DNA of 53,048 nucleotides from Bacillota bacterium (GTDB lineage: Bacteria; Bacillota; Clostridia; Acetivibrionales; DSM-1351), in the NCBI GenBank assembly GCA_023443515.1, contig JAEZUC010000162.1, forward strand, positions 1-53,048, in the 5' to 3' direction. Under the pieces are notes generated by a model, which searched no databases, was not told the DNA's origin, and worked only from the letters and a program-made list of their open reading frames with translations. Of the stretch, positions 1 to 8,592 are shown in pieces; within the stretch, counting starts at the first letter, position 1; each line of letters begins with the position of its first letter. The position numbers and the translations under genes are program-made.

Positions 1-2
1 AG

Positions 3-443
3 GCTATTTCTAATTATGGATATAAGAATATAGATTTTATCAGTAAAAACATACTTGATATGGAATTTGAGGAAAATAGCCTGGATGCTATAGTTACTAC
101 TGCTACTGCTCATCATTTACCCTATGAATGGTTGCTAAAGTTTGCCCATAAAACTTTGAAACCCGGTGGCAAACTTATAGTTTTAGATCTATATAAGGCA
201 AAGAACTTTACGGATATCTTTTTTAATTTAATAGCAGTTATACCCCATTTATTTATGAATATATTGAATAACCGGAAAATTTATACCGGTGATGAGCATA
301 GCAGAGAAATATGGAACAGGCATGTAGAGCATGATACGTACATGACATTACAAGAGATAAGACTGCTTACCCACGAGCATTTGCCTGGAGCAACGCTAAC
401 AAGGAAGCTGTTCTGGAGATACCTTATGGTTTGGGAAAAATAG
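3..443 (+). CDS. Class I SAM-dependent methyltransferase, C-terminal part (5' end outside window)
   Basis: The reading frame is open from the first bases of the window, so the ATG at 60 is internal and the true start lies upstream. The visible 146 residues hold the back half of a Rossmann methyltransferase. There is a stretch NILDMEFEENSLDAIV, which looks like the acidic strand plus the motif around strand 4, then HHL, then LKPGGKLIVLDL, the typical post-motif III strand of Methyltransf_11/25 proteins. The SAM-binding GxGxG motif would be upstream and is not visible. The substrate cannot be told. The C-terminus (LFWRYLMVWEK) resembles small-molecule methyltransferases of this class. A tiny membrane protein follows 19 nt later and may be cotranscribed. 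Confidence 0.8.
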   Translation, partial: AISNYGYKNIDFISKNILDMEFEENSLDAIVTTATAHHLPYEWLLKFAHKTLKPGGKLIVLDLYKAKNFTDIFFNLIAVIPHLFMNILNNRKIYTGDEHSREIWNRHVEHDTYMTLQEIRLLTHEHLPGATLTRKLFWRYLMVWEK

Positions 444-462
444 AACTAGGGAGGCTTAGATA

Positions 463-639
463 ATGGCATCTTTTATATTTTTTGGTTCAATATTATCCGC
501 ATTTGTTACATATGTTAGTACTGCAGTGTTTCTTAAAAAAATTAAAACAGGTGAAGATGAATTTACAGCTGTTGCAATAGGCAGCATAGCATTTGCGTTT
601 TTTATAGGCTGTTTTATATTTGTAATAAAGGGACTTTAA
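463..639 (+). CDS. Small membrane protein, 58 aa, unknown function
   Basis: This is a short frame with a good ribosome site (GGGAGG at 449-454, 8 nt before the ATG). The 58-residue product is almost entirely two hydrophobic helices, roughly residues 3-23 and 36-56. They are separated by a short charged turn (KKIKTGEDEF), which predicts a hairpin integral membrane protein. It lies 19 nt after the methyltransferase stop on the same strand, so the two may be cotranscribed. I do not recognise a family. The evidence that it is a gene is the ribosome site, the tight spacing and the clean two-helix pattern. Confidence 0.55.
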   Translation: MASFIFFGSILSAFVTYVSTAVFLKKIKTGEDEFTAVAIGSIAFAFFIGCFIFVIKGL

Positions 640-735
640 AAAATAGAAATTTTGTGGAACATTTTTCATATAGTTAAGTCTAATACTATATAGCCGGCAA
701 ATAATACTAATAATTACTTATAGGAGATGATTTAT

Positions 736-1749
736 ATGAAAAGAACTGTTTCTGCATTTATACTGACGGGTGCTATTGTTTTATCAAGTACATTTACCTT
801 TGCCCAGTCAGCCGACAATAAAGACAATAGATTTATAGATATATCAGGACACTGGTGTAATTCTGCAGTAGAAATGCTTATGGAGAGAAATGTTATGCCA
901 TTTACAGGTGAAAAGTTTAGCCCCGCAAAAGCAATATCCAGAGGTGAATTTGTATCACTGTTGCATGATGCTTTAGGAATACAGATTGAATACCTTGTAG
1001 CTCCCCAGATAAAGGACTACTTTACGGATGTAGATAAAAATGCGTTTTATACAATGGATTTGATTAATCTTGTAACTGCCAACATAATAGAAAAGGGAGG
1101 AAAATTCAATCCCAACTCTTCTATTTCCAGAGAGGAAATGATTCATTATGTAATGAATGCATACAAGTATCAGATGGGTGACAAATACGCTCTCATAAAT
1201 ATTAAGCCACCTTTCTTTAGTGACGACAGCAAGGTATCTCCAGAGTTCAGTGGAGACGTTGGCAGGGCTGCACACTATAAACTCATAACAGGCTCAAAGG
1301 GGATGTTTCATCCTAAAGCCAGTACAACAAGAGGAGAGGCAGCAGTTGTTGTAAGCAAGTTGGTCAGCCTTCTTGAAAAACAGAATCCTGTTGTGACAGT
1401 TACACCTGAAGCAGAAATTAAAGATGATTCAATAATTATGAAAGTAACTCTAACAAATAATTCAAAAAATGCAGTCAGCTTTAACCATTCGTCAGGACAA
1501 AAATATGATTTTAAACTGTTGGATGCAGATAAAAACATACTTTACACATGGTCTGCTGACAAAATGTTTACTATGGCATTAATAAACTCGAAGATAGAAG
1601 CAGGAAAATCAGTTGTTTATACTGAAACACTAAGCGGAGATGAATATAAGGCAATAAAGGATAAAATAGCTTCAATGAAAGCATATGTTCTTGGCAGTTC
1701 TGATGAATTTACTTTAGAGACTCAAGGATATGAACTTATACTTAAATAG
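736..1749 (+). CDS. Exported SLH-domain protein with C-terminal BsuPI-like domain
   Basis: The 337-residue protein starts at the ATG at 736. The earlier in-frame ATG at 727 overlaps the ribosome site AGGAG (722-726) and is rejected. An N-terminal signal peptide (MKRTVSAFILTGAIVLSS...FAQS) predicts export. Three S-layer homology repeats follow: near residues 30-80 (FIDISGHW...), 95-145 (YFTDV...) and 155-215 (FFSDD...RGEAAVVVSKL). They would anchor the protein to secondary cell-wall polymer. Residues 220-337 resemble the BsuPI domain (intracellular proteinase inhibitor fold; motif SGQKYDFKLLDADKNILYTW). Function beyond wall anchoring is unknown. The gene stands alone and is followed by a hairpin. 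Confidence 0.85.
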   Translation: MKRTVSAFILTGAIVLSSTFTFAQSADNKDNRFIDISGHWCNSAVEMLMERNVMPFTGEKFSPAKAISRGEFVSLLHDALGIQIEYLVAPQIKDYFTDVDKNAFYTMDLINLVTANIIEKGGKFNPNSSISREEMIHYVMNAYKYQMGDKYALINIKPPFFSDDSKVSPEFSGDVGRAAHYKLITGSKGMFHPKASTTRGEAAVVVSKLVSLLEKQNPVVTVTPEAEIKDDSIIMKVTLTNNSKNAVSFNHSSGQKYDFKLLDADKNILYTWSADKMFTMALINSKIEAGKSVVYTETLSGDEYKAIKDKIASMKAYVLGSSDEFTLETQGYELILK

Positions 1750-1782
1750 TGTACTACATGGATTATGAATTGGTAAATTATT

Positions 1783-1807
1783 AAGGGAGACGTAAAACGT
1801 CTCCCTT
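1783..1807 (+). terminator. Hairpin terminator after the SLH gene
   Basis: An 11-bp perfect stem (AAGGGAGACGT / ACGTCTCCCTT) closes a 3-nt loop 33 nt after the stop codon. The following T run is short, so termination may be partial. Confidence 0.7.
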
Positions 1808-1840
1808 TGTCATATACTAAATTAAACTATCAGAAAAAAA

Positions 1841-1869
1841 TTGAAATCCAACTAGGATAATAGTAATAT
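1841..1869 (+). promoter_or_regulatory. Sigma-A type promoter of the CPBP protease gene
   Basis: A -35 TTGAAA (1841-1846) and a -10 TAATAT (1864-1869) are separated by 17 bp. They lie about 50 nt upstream of the GTG start and downstream of the previous terminator. Confidence 0.5.
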
Positions 1870-1917
1870 TATATTGAATACATAATATTACAAATACAAG
1901 CCAACAGGAGGAACCAA

Positions 1918-2934
1918 GTGGAAAATAACATTGATGAACAGTTATCTTCAATTACTACGGATGCAAATAAAAAAAGACTGCCGGGGCCTGTAGCCTCTGG
2001 AATACTTTTTTCTATAGTAACCATATTGCTGACCTTTGGAGGACCTATCCTGAAATTTAAAAACAGCTATCTAAAAAGTGGAATGGGAGAATTGCTGTTT
2101 ATTCTACTGCCAGTAGTAGTTTTTTTGATTTTAGGAAGATATGATATAAAAAGTACGTTGAATTTAAGAGGAACCAGACCCTTGAATTATCTGCTTGTAG
2201 TTCTTTTAACGATGTTTGCTATGCCTGTGGTAGGAGTTCTTAATGCTTTAACCTACGGAATAATAAGGGGAATGTTTGGAAGAAACCTGCCTGTACCAAA
2301 AGTTATTGTACACGATGTACCTACCCTTCTTATAGCTCTACTGGTTATAGGTGTTTCAGCAGCAGTCTGCGAGGAGGTTATGTTCCGAGGTCTTATACAA
2401 AAAGGTTACCGTAAATTTGGTATAGCTGTTTCTATTGGAATAACCTCTGTATTGTTCGGACTTCTGCACCGTGACATTCAAAAGGCTGTAAGTACTATTT
2501 TACTTGGTGCATTAATAGGTTTTATTGTATATAGAACAGGTAGCATTTTTACAGGAATGATTGCCCATTTTACCAATAATGCTTCGGCGGTGATACTATC
2601 TTTCATGGCATCAAAAATGTCGGGTTACTTGAACCAAGAGGATATACAAACAGCACAAAGTTTAGATTTTTCTAATATGCCTGTAGCCTCGATAGTAATT
2701 GCATTTATATTCTATGCCATAATTTATATGGCAATGGTTTCCGGATTTGTAGCCTTACTGTATGCATTTTACAAAAGTACAAAAAAGGATGTACAGGCAA
2801 TTGAGGAAGAAGAGGTACAATATGAAAATAAATATGATAGCATCAGTTTGCCCGCTATTTTGAGTATGCTGCCGGGACTTGTGATTATTGCATTTACATT
2901 CTTGTACCAGATAATGAAATTAAAATGGGGTTAA
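1918..2934 (+). CDS. CPBP family intramembrane metalloprotease
   Basis: This is a 338-residue polytopic membrane protein with about eight hydrophobic segments. It carries the three motifs of the CPBP (CAAX protease / bacteriocin-processing) family. These are the EE-xxx-R motif in CEEVMFRGLIQKGY (about residues 151-166), FGLLHRD (about 180-186), and HFTNNAS (about 217-223). The conserved Glu, His and Asn residues form the intramembrane metal site. The start is GTG at 1918, with AGGAGG at 1907-1912 giving 5 nt spacing. The gene is monocistronic and ends at a bidirectional terminator. Substrates are unknown; relatives act in prenyl-protein processing, peptide maturation or self-immunity. No bacteriocin gene is visible nearby. 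Confidence 0.88.
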   Translation: MENNIDEQLSSITTDANKKRLPGPVASGILFSIVTILLTFGGPILKFKNSYLKSGMGELLFILLPVVVFLILGRYDIKSTLNLRGTRPLNYLLVVLLTMFAMPVVGVLNALTYGIIRGMFGRNLPVPKVIVHDVPTLLIALLVIGVSAAVCEEVMFRGLIQKGYRKFGIAVSIGITSVLFGLLHRDIQKAVSTILLGALIGFIVYRTGSIFTGMIAHFTNNASAVILSFMASKMSGYLNQEDIQTAQSLDFSNMPVASIVIAFIFYAIIYMAMVSGFVALLYAFYKSTKKDVQAIEEEEVQYENKYDSISLPAILSMLPGLVIIAFTFLYQIMKLKWG

Positions 2935-2940
2935 AACTAA

Positions 2941-2968
2941 AAAAATTGGGCCATAGCCCAATTTTTTT
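2941..2968. terminator. Bidirectional terminator between the CPBP gene and the dnaI-like gene
   Basis: The stem AAAAATTGGGC / GCCCAATTTTT has a CATA loop, with A and T runs on the two sides. It can therefore serve both convergent genes, whose stops are at 2934 and 2970. Confidence 0.85.
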
Positions 2969-2969
2969 G

Positions 2970-3980
2970 TTAAAGAAGTCTTATATCCTTACCTGCTAAA
3001 ACCAACCTGTCAAAATAGCCTACAATCCTTGAAGCAATACGCTCAGTATACAGTTCATAAAGCTTTTTGGGGCCTATATTGGTAGAAATAATAGTTTTAC
3101 AGGTACGAACTGAACATTGAGATTGTCGGCTGTTTAGTATATTTAGTAACTCTGCATATCTCGCATCACTCAATGGTTCGGTACCAAGGTCGTCTATTAT
3201 CAGGAGTTCAACAGAAAAAATACTCTGATATTTATCATCGGTATATTCATCCTCCTTGAATGTCCTCATTTTATGTTCTGTGATAATATCAAACAAAGCG
3301 GGAGCAGTGAGATACAACACGGTTCTGCCTTGATTTATGAGTTCTCTTGCAATACAGAATGACAAAAATGTTTTTCCTACGCCGGTTCGTCCGTTGAAAA
3401 AAAGATTTTTTTGATTTTCATTATCTATATTTTTAATGAACTCAATACAACTTTTCTTTATATTAATTATATTTTCCCTGGGTGATATCCCAATACCGTA
3501 CTTTGCTTCATTTACTTCCTCAGGATAAAGCATTTCGTTAAAGTTTTCAAAACATTCGCGACCGTTAATATTTATGTTTGACTGGGCAAACAGATGACTT
3601 ATAATTTGCTGTCTGTAACAGGAACATCGCTGTGAACCAGCGGTATCAGTTATATATCCGGTATCCTTGCACTTTTCACACTGGTATGGGGGCCTAAGGC
3701 AATCTGAGCTTATATTATTTTTAGCCAGCAATTCGTTTCTGACAGCTGAAAGTTCCGCTATTTTTTGGTTAAGCTCATTTAAAATAATCGTTTTGTCTCC
3801 ATTTGCCGATAGTATAAGCCGGTTATACTTTATTCCAAGTATGTTAATCCTGCTTTCAATTTCACGTAGCTCTGGTATCTTTGCATATATCTGTTGTTTT
3901 CTCTGTTCCACAATATCTGCGGCCAGCTTTTGGCGTCGCTCATATTCTCTCGCAATAATATTATGTATATCCCTATTCAT
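2970..3980 (-). CDS. DnaC/DnaI-like helicase loader, AAA+ ATPase
   Basis: The 336-residue ATPase has a long basic coiled N-terminus. A zinc-binding segment follows at about 101-121 (CEKCKDTGY...CSCY), as in Bacillus DnaI. The AAA+ core has Walker A GRTGVGKT (197-204), Walker B LLIIDDLG (259-266) and a downstream SRI arginine-finger region (about 317). This family loads the replicative helicase DnaB onto DNA. The DnaD-like gene lies immediately upstream on the same strand, 32 nt away. The replicative helicase gene dnaB lies elsewhere in this window (30,269). The IstB family is an alternative name for the same fold, but the N-terminal zinc segment and the DnaD partner favour a primosomal loader. 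Confidence 0.88.
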   Translation of the reverse strand: MNRDIHNIIAREYERRQKLAADIVEQRKQQIYAKIPELREIESRINILGIKYNRLILSANGDKTIILNELNQKIAELSAVRNELLAKNNISSDCLRPPYQCEKCKDTGYITDTAGSQRCSCYRQQIISHLFAQSNININGRECFENFNEMLYPEEVNEAKYGIGISPRENIINIKKSCIEFIKNIDNENQKNLFFNGRTGVGKTFLSFCIARELINQGRTVLYLTAPALFDIITEHKMRTFKEDEYTDDKYQSIFSVELLIIDDLGTEPLSDARYAELLNILNSRQSQCSVRTCKTIISTNIGPKKLYELYTERIASRIVGYFDRLVLAGKDIRLL

Positions 3981-4012
3981 AAACTACCTCTTTCATCCGT
4001 TTATATAGTTAC

Positions 4013-4999
4013 CTATTTTGAGGTGTTTGTAAAAAAGTTTTCAAAGTATTCATCATCATATTCTCTTTGCTCAAAGTTATCCCTTTGAGATTGTTTTGGT
4101 TTAGACTTCTGTGTACTCTGGCTTGCCTGTGGACGGGTCTTGAGGCTATTTTCATATCCAAGTATTTCTTCTGCACTTACCAATCCTAAATCATGCCAGC
4201 GGGTTAATATATTGTTAAGAAACTTAAAGTCAGGATTTGTCTTTCCTACGGTTTTTTTCAAGGCAAGTTCAATAACATCAAACCCGTACTTATAATCAAT
4301 AACCCATCTTTCCACATATTCGCTTTCGTATTCTGTCAGGGCTCTTCTTAGACGAAGTTTCTTGATAATGGTACCTTTAATGCCACGCACTTGCGACATA
4401 TCCTCAAAGTATTTTTCAAGGTCAAAAAAGTTTTGAATTCCCCTCCTGTGCCAGTTTGTTGCAACTGCCTCTATATAACTCTTGTGAAAGGTATTATTGT
4501 CATGGCAGTATTTAAAAAGGGTATACATGACATCCTCGTCAAACTTGTATATGGTAAACCAGTTATCTATGGTAAGATACCAGTTTGGAGCCATAAGTCC
4601 CTGAAAAAACTTTGAATTAATTGCTGCAAGTGTGTTATTCCTGCTCTTGTTCTTCTCAAAGTTTTCATTAGCTTGTTCAGGTGTTGAAATTGACTTTAGT
4701 TTGTACATTCTGTTTATTTCGGCTTCTTTTAAGTCACTGAGCTGTATTTTGTCTTCTACCCAGGTTATAACTTCCAGATTATCAAGAGCTGTCAAGGCAG
4801 ACTTAACCTCATCAAGAGACAGGTTAAGAGTCTTTGAAAGTTCGTCTGAGGTTACCTTCTTGTTGTGTTTGCAAAGGAACAGCATATAAATATATACCTT
4901 TACGCATTTGCTGTCCATGGAGGGCATATACTGGCTGATAAAAATATCTGACACCAGCGTGTCAGAGTAAAGTAATGACTTAAAATCCTCAAAATACAT
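4013..4999 (-). CDS. DnaD-domain primosomal protein
   Basis: The 328-residue protein has an N-terminal winged-helix region (about 15-95, including KVTSDELSKTLNLSLDEVKSA). A C-terminal DnaD/DnaB_2-type helical domain follows (about 150-270, with FFDLEKYFEDM and YKYGFDVIELALKKTVGK). The end is charged and disordered (SQSTQKSKPKQSQRDNFEQ). In Firmicutes DnaD and DnaB proteins remodel DNA at origins and restart sites and hand over to the DnaI loader, which is encoded 32 nt downstream. The ribosome site GGGAGT precedes the ATG. Bacilli encode separate DnaB-like and DnaD proteins; which one this replaces cannot be told from sequence. Confidence 0.85.
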   Translation of the reverse strand: MYFEDFKSLLYSDTLVSDIFISQYMPSMDSKCVKVYIYMLFLCKHNKKVTSDELSKTLNLSLDEVKSALTALDNLEVITWVEDKIQLSDLKEAEINRMYKLKSISTPEQANENFEKNKSRNNTLAAINSKFFQGLMAPNWYLTIDNWFTIYKFDEDVMYTLFKYCHDNNTFHKSYIEAVATNWHRRGIQNFFDLEKYFEDMSQVRGIKGTIIKKLRLRRALTEYESEYVERWVIDYKYGFDVIELALKKTVGKTNPDFKFLNNILTRWHDLGLVSAEEILGYENSLKTRPQASQSTQKSKPKQSQRDNFEQREYDDEYFENFFTNTSK

Positions 5000-5084
5000 T
5001 TTGACTCCCGTAAATTTTATTTTATTAAAATCTTCAAAAAACTATATTAATATAATTATAGCACATAAAGGACTGATAATTTAT

Positions 5085-5099
5085 TAGTAATAATTATAA
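5085..5099. promoter_or_regulatory. Possible PerR-type operator upstream of ferritin
   Basis: TAGTAATAATTATAA matches the Bacillus PerR box (TTATAATNATTATAA) at 12 of 14 fixed positions, about 100 nt upstream of the ferritin start. The region is very AT-rich, so chance matches are likely. Confidence 0.22.
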
Positions 5100-5200
5100 A
5101 ATAAACGAATAATTTGTTTTGTAATAAAAAAAGGTTGGTATAAACATACTATTAAATGGATATTAAACTATAAACCTATTAGCGGTTAAGGAGGATTACA

Positions 5201-5713
5201 ATGATTAGTGAAAAGATGAATGATTTATTAAACAGACAGGTTCAAAAAGAATTTTACTCAGCTTACTTATATCTTGGCTTTGAAGCATATTTCCAACATC
5301 AGAATCTGGATGGTTTTGCAAACTTTTTCCACGTCCAGGTTCAGGAAGAGCGTGACCATGCTATGAAAATCTTTAATTATATTACCGAAGCGGGAGGGAA
5401 GGTCAAACTTTACCAGGTTGATGAGCCGGAAGACAAGTTCAATACCCCCGAGGAGATATTTGATTGTACATTGAAGCATGAACAAGAGGTTACAAAATCC
5501 ATATACAATTTAGTAGATAATGCAATTGCTGAAAGGGATCACGGAACAAACTCTTTTCTTCAGTGGTTTGTAACCGAGCAGGTTGAAGAAGAATCAACGG
5601 TTGACAAGGTTCTCAGGAAGCTTCAGTTAATAAAGAACGACCCGCATGCTTTGCTTATGCTGGATGCAGAGCTTGCTACAAGAGTATACACACCACCTGT
5701 TGCTGAGGGTTAA
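5201..5713 (+). CDS. ftnA: Ferritin, non-heme iron storage protein
   Basis: The 170-residue ferritin oxidises Fe(II) and stores it as mineral inside a 24-mer shell in the cytoplasm. All ferroxidase-site residues of the FtnA type are present at the usual positions: E17, E50, H53, E94, Q127 and E130. There is no heme-ligand methionine pattern of bacterioferritin. Length is normal for the family. The ribosome site GGAGG lies 6 nt before the ATG. The gene is monocistronic, flanked upstream by about 200 nt of AT-rich DNA shared with the divergent DnaD-like gene, and it ends at a strong hairpin. Control by iron or peroxide regulators is plausible but only weakly supported by sequence. Confidence 0.95.
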   Translation: MISEKMNDLLNRQVQKEFYSAYLYLGFEAYFQHQNLDGFANFFHVQVQEERDHAMKIFNYITEAGGKVKLYQVDEPEDKFNTPEEIFDCTLKHEQEVTKSIYNLVDNAIAERDHGTNSFLQWFVTEQVEEESTVDKVLRKLQLIKNDPHALLMLDAELATRVYTPPVAEG

Positions 5714-5743
5714 GAGTTCAAATAAAGTAAGAGATAGAAAATT

Positions 5744-5779
5744 AAAAGCGACCGATTCACGATGAATCGGTCGCTTTTT
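5744..5779. terminator. Bidirectional terminator between ferritin and oppA
   Basis: A 16-bp perfect stem (5744-5759 with 5763-5778, core GCGACCGATTC) has a 3-nt loop and is flanked by A and T runs. It serves ferritin on the plus strand and oppA (stop at 5796) on the minus strand. Confidence 0.9.
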
Positions 5780-5795
5780 ACACTTGCTAAGTTTT

Positions 5796-7412
5796 TTATT
5801 TGAATGATGCCCAGTTTAAATATACAAATCCGAGCTTGGTTACTACATAGTCTTGCAAATTCTTATCTACAATGATCGGATCAGTATAGAAGAATAGTGG
5901 TGCAACTCCTGCCTCGTCCATGAGAAGCTTTTCTGCGTCATGGTACAACTGCATACGCTTTGCAGGATCGGTTTCTTTCCTTGCATCGGCGATTGCTTTA
6001 TCATATGCAGGGCTCGCATATTTTGAATTGTTCTGAGGGTTATTTGAAGTTATCAGATCCATGAAGGTTGAAGGATCCATGTAGTCTCCGATCCAACCGT
6101 CACGAGCGATGTCAAACAGACCATTCTTTCTTGATTCTTGGAATACATTCCATTCCTGTGCCTGAATTTCAACTTCAATTCCCAGATTTGTCTTCAACTG
6201 CTGTTGAATTGCTTCAGCAACTGCTTCATGACCTGAACCTGTATTTAAGCCGAAGGTTATCTTAGGGAACCCTTTTCCGTCAGGATATCCTGCTTCTGCT
6301 AAGAGTTTCTTTGCTTCAGCAACATTCTTCTGGTAATCTTCAGGTTTAACTGAGTAGAAATCTCCGCCTTTTGTACGGAAGTCAGGGTCTTGGCTGACAT
6401 CAGCTATACCATAAGGTACAAAGCCTGATGCAGGAGTTTCTCCTGATTTTCTAACCTTTTCAGTGATGTAGTTACGGTCAATTGCAAGAGATACTGCTTT
6501 TCTAACCTTTGGGTTATCAAATGGTGCTTTAGTATTAAGTAAATCAAGGTAGTAAGTTCCAAGCTGTGGGAAAATCTGAAGATTTCCGGCAGCTTTCTCT
6601 GCAGGAATTTCATCATGTGGTATATTTCTTGCGAATGATAACTGCTTGTTCTTGAATGCACCAAGAATCGCATTTGTATCATTCATCAACAACCATTCAA
6701 TCTTTGGTGCAACTATAGTGTCCTTACCCCAGTAGTTTTCGTTCTTTTCAAATACTAATTTTGATGAGTGTTTCCAATCTTTTAAAACATATGGACCATT
6801 TCCGATATATGTCTTTGGATCAAGAGTCCACTTATCAGGATTTTTTGATACAACATCTTCTCTCAAAGGAACAAGAGTTGGGAAGGCCACAATTTCAGTA
6901 AAGAATGGGCAGACATTCTCAAGAGTTACTTCAAGGGTGTTATCATTAATAGCTTTAACTCCTAATGTATTAATATCCGCACCATTAGTGTTTATAGCTT
7001 CACCATTCTTAATAAAATACAGGTAATAAGCATAATCGGAAGCTGTTTTTGGGTCAATTGCTCTCTTCCATGAGTAAACAAAGTCATTTGCAGTTACAGC
7101 TTTACCGTCTGACCACTTTGCATCCTTACGGATATGGAAAGTGTAAACTTTATTATCTGCACTGACATCCCACTTTTCAGCAGTTCCAGGAACGATTTTA
7201 CCTTCTTTGTCATAAGTAGTTAGACCTTCAAAAGCACAGTTAATATAAGTACCGCCATCCAGAGACTTATTAAGTGAAGGATCTATAGATGCTGGCTCAG
7301 ATGCGATACTTGCGCTAATACCTTTATTATCGCTGGAAGAAGAACTTCCACAGCCGGCAAATACGGCTATTATAGTAGCTAATGAAAGTACAAGAGCTAA
7401 TATTTTTTTCAT
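5796..7412 (-). CDS. oppA: Oligopeptide ABC transporter substrate-binding lipoprotein
   Basis: The 538-residue family 5 solute-binding protein captures peptides outside the cell for the OppBCDF importer. The start is the ATG at 7412, preceded by GGGGG about 10 nt upstream. The longer frame from 7466 adds 18 residues that break the signal peptide. The product begins MKKILALVLSLATIIAVFAG with Cys21 as the lipobox cysteine, then a Ser-rich linker. Family motifs include EGLTTYD, YTFHIRKDAKWSDGKAVTA, GPYVLKDW and RKAVSLAIDRNYI. It is the last gene of the opp operon, 181 nt after oppF. Such a gap is common before binding-protein genes made in excess of the permease. Confidence 0.93.
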   Translation of the reverse strand: MKKILALVLSLATIIAVFAGCGSSSSSDNKGISASIASEPASIDPSLNKSLDGGTYINCAFEGLTTYDKEGKIVPGTAEKWDVSADNKVYTFHIRKDAKWSDGKAVTANDFVYSWKRAIDPKTASDYAYYLYFIKNGEAINTNGADINTLGVKAINDNTLEVTLENVCPFFTEIVAFPTLVPLREDVVSKNPDKWTLDPKTYIGNGPYVLKDWKHSSKLVFEKNENYWGKDTIVAPKIEWLLMNDTNAILGAFKNKQLSFARNIPHDEIPAEKAAGNLQIFPQLGTYYLDLLNTKAPFDNPKVRKAVSLAIDRNYITEKVRKSGETPASGFVPYGIADVSQDPDFRTKGGDFYSVKPEDYQKNVAEAKKLLAEAGYPDGKGFPKITFGLNTGSGHEAVAEAIQQQLKTNLGIEVEIQAQEWNVFQESRKNGLFDIARDGWIGDYMDPSTFMDLITSNNPQNNSKYASPAYDKAIADARKETDPAKRMQLYHDAEKLLMDEAGVAPLFFYTDPIIVDKNLQDYVVTKLGFVYLNWASFK

Positions 7413-7593
7413 TTTTGCATACCCCCTATTATTTTTAATAAATTTAAAAATCCATTTTTGCAACACGAATATTTTCTCGCAAATAAAAAGGGTTTATTCA
7501 ACACTTTTTATGTTATGATCCTCAATGTCGACCTCACCGGAGCATACGAGTTCTTATATATTACTTTCTTGCAATATGGAAAAATTTAATCAA

Positions 7594-8592
7594 CTATATC
7601 TTTCCTGCAAAGTGGCAGGATACATAATGACCGTTACCACAGTCAACCAGTTCCGGTGTCGTTTGTGAACAGATATCTTTTGCATAGGGACATCTTGTCC
7701 TGAATTTACATCCTGATGGAGGATTAACCGGAGAAGGTATTTCACCCTTCAGAATAATTCGGTTACGGTTTTTTGCAGTATCAGGATTAGGCTCAGGAAT
7801 AGCTGTAAGCAGTGCTTTGGTATAAGGATGCATAGGATTCTTATACAATTCCTCGGATTCAACCAATTCAACTATATGACCAAGATACATAACACCAACC
7901 CTGTCACATGTGTGCCGTACTACACCCAGATCATGGGATATAAACAGGTATGTCAGGTTCAGCCTGTCCTGCATTTCTTCAAGTGTATTGATTATCTGTG
8001 CTCTGATAGATACGTCCAAAGCTGATACAGGTTCGTCACAAACTATAAAATCAGGTTGCACAGCTATTGCTCTTGCAATACCTATTCTTTGACGCTGACC
8101 GCCTGAAAACTCATGTGGATAACGAGAGGCATGCTCAGTGTTAAGGCCAACAAGTGTTAAAAGCTCTCTTATCTTGTCCGCTCTGTCAGTCTTGGAGCTT
8201 GCCAGACCATGTATATCCAATGCTTCCCCGACAATATCGGAAACTGTCATACGTGGGTCCAGTGACGCGTATGGGTCCTGGAATATATACTGCATTTTCT
8301 TTCTGTATGGAAGCAGCTTCTTTCCTTGGAATTTAGTAATATCAACACCGTCGATTTTTACACTGCCACTGGTAGGATTATAAATCCGAAGCATAGAACG
8401 TCCCAGGGTGGTTTTTCCTGAACCAGATTCGCCAACCAGACCAAGCGTTTCACCTTTAAAAATATCAAAACTTACATCATCTACCGCTTTGACAAATGCC
8501 TTTTTACCGGCGCTGTTTTTAATTGTGAAATATTGTTTAAGGTTTTTGATTTCAACTAAAGTTGATTTATTTCTATTTGAGTTATTTTCCAT
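7594..8592 (-). CDS. oppF: Oligopeptide transporter ATP-binding subunit
   Basis: This cytoplasmic ABC ATPase of about 332 residues powers peptide uptake together with OppD. Motifs are Walker A GESGSGKT, signature SGGQRQR, Walker B FIVCDEPVSALD, and the OppD/F C-terminal domain with cysteines (CKFRTRCPYAKDIC). Start choice: the ATG at 8592 has GGAGG 10 nt upstream. The longer frame to 8628 begins inside oppD with no ribosome site. The chosen start overlaps the end of oppD by 11 nt, which suggests translational coupling. Confidence 0.93.
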   Translation of the reverse strand: MENNSNRNKSTLVEIKNLKQYFTIKNSAGKKAFVKAVDDVSFDIFKGETLGLVGESGSGKTTLGRSMLRIYNPTSGSVKIDGVDITKFQGKKLLPYRKKMQYIFQDPYASLDPRMTVSDIVGEALDIHGLASSKTDRADKIRELLTLVGLNTEHASRYPHEFSGGQRQRIGIARAIAVQPDFIVCDEPVSALDVSIRAQIINTLEEMQDRLNLTYLFISHDLGVVRHTCDRVGVMYLGHIVELVESEELYKNPMHPYTKALLTAIPEPNPDTAKNRNRIILKGEIPSPVNPPSGCKFRTRCPYAKDICSQTTPELVDCGNGHYVSCHFAGKI

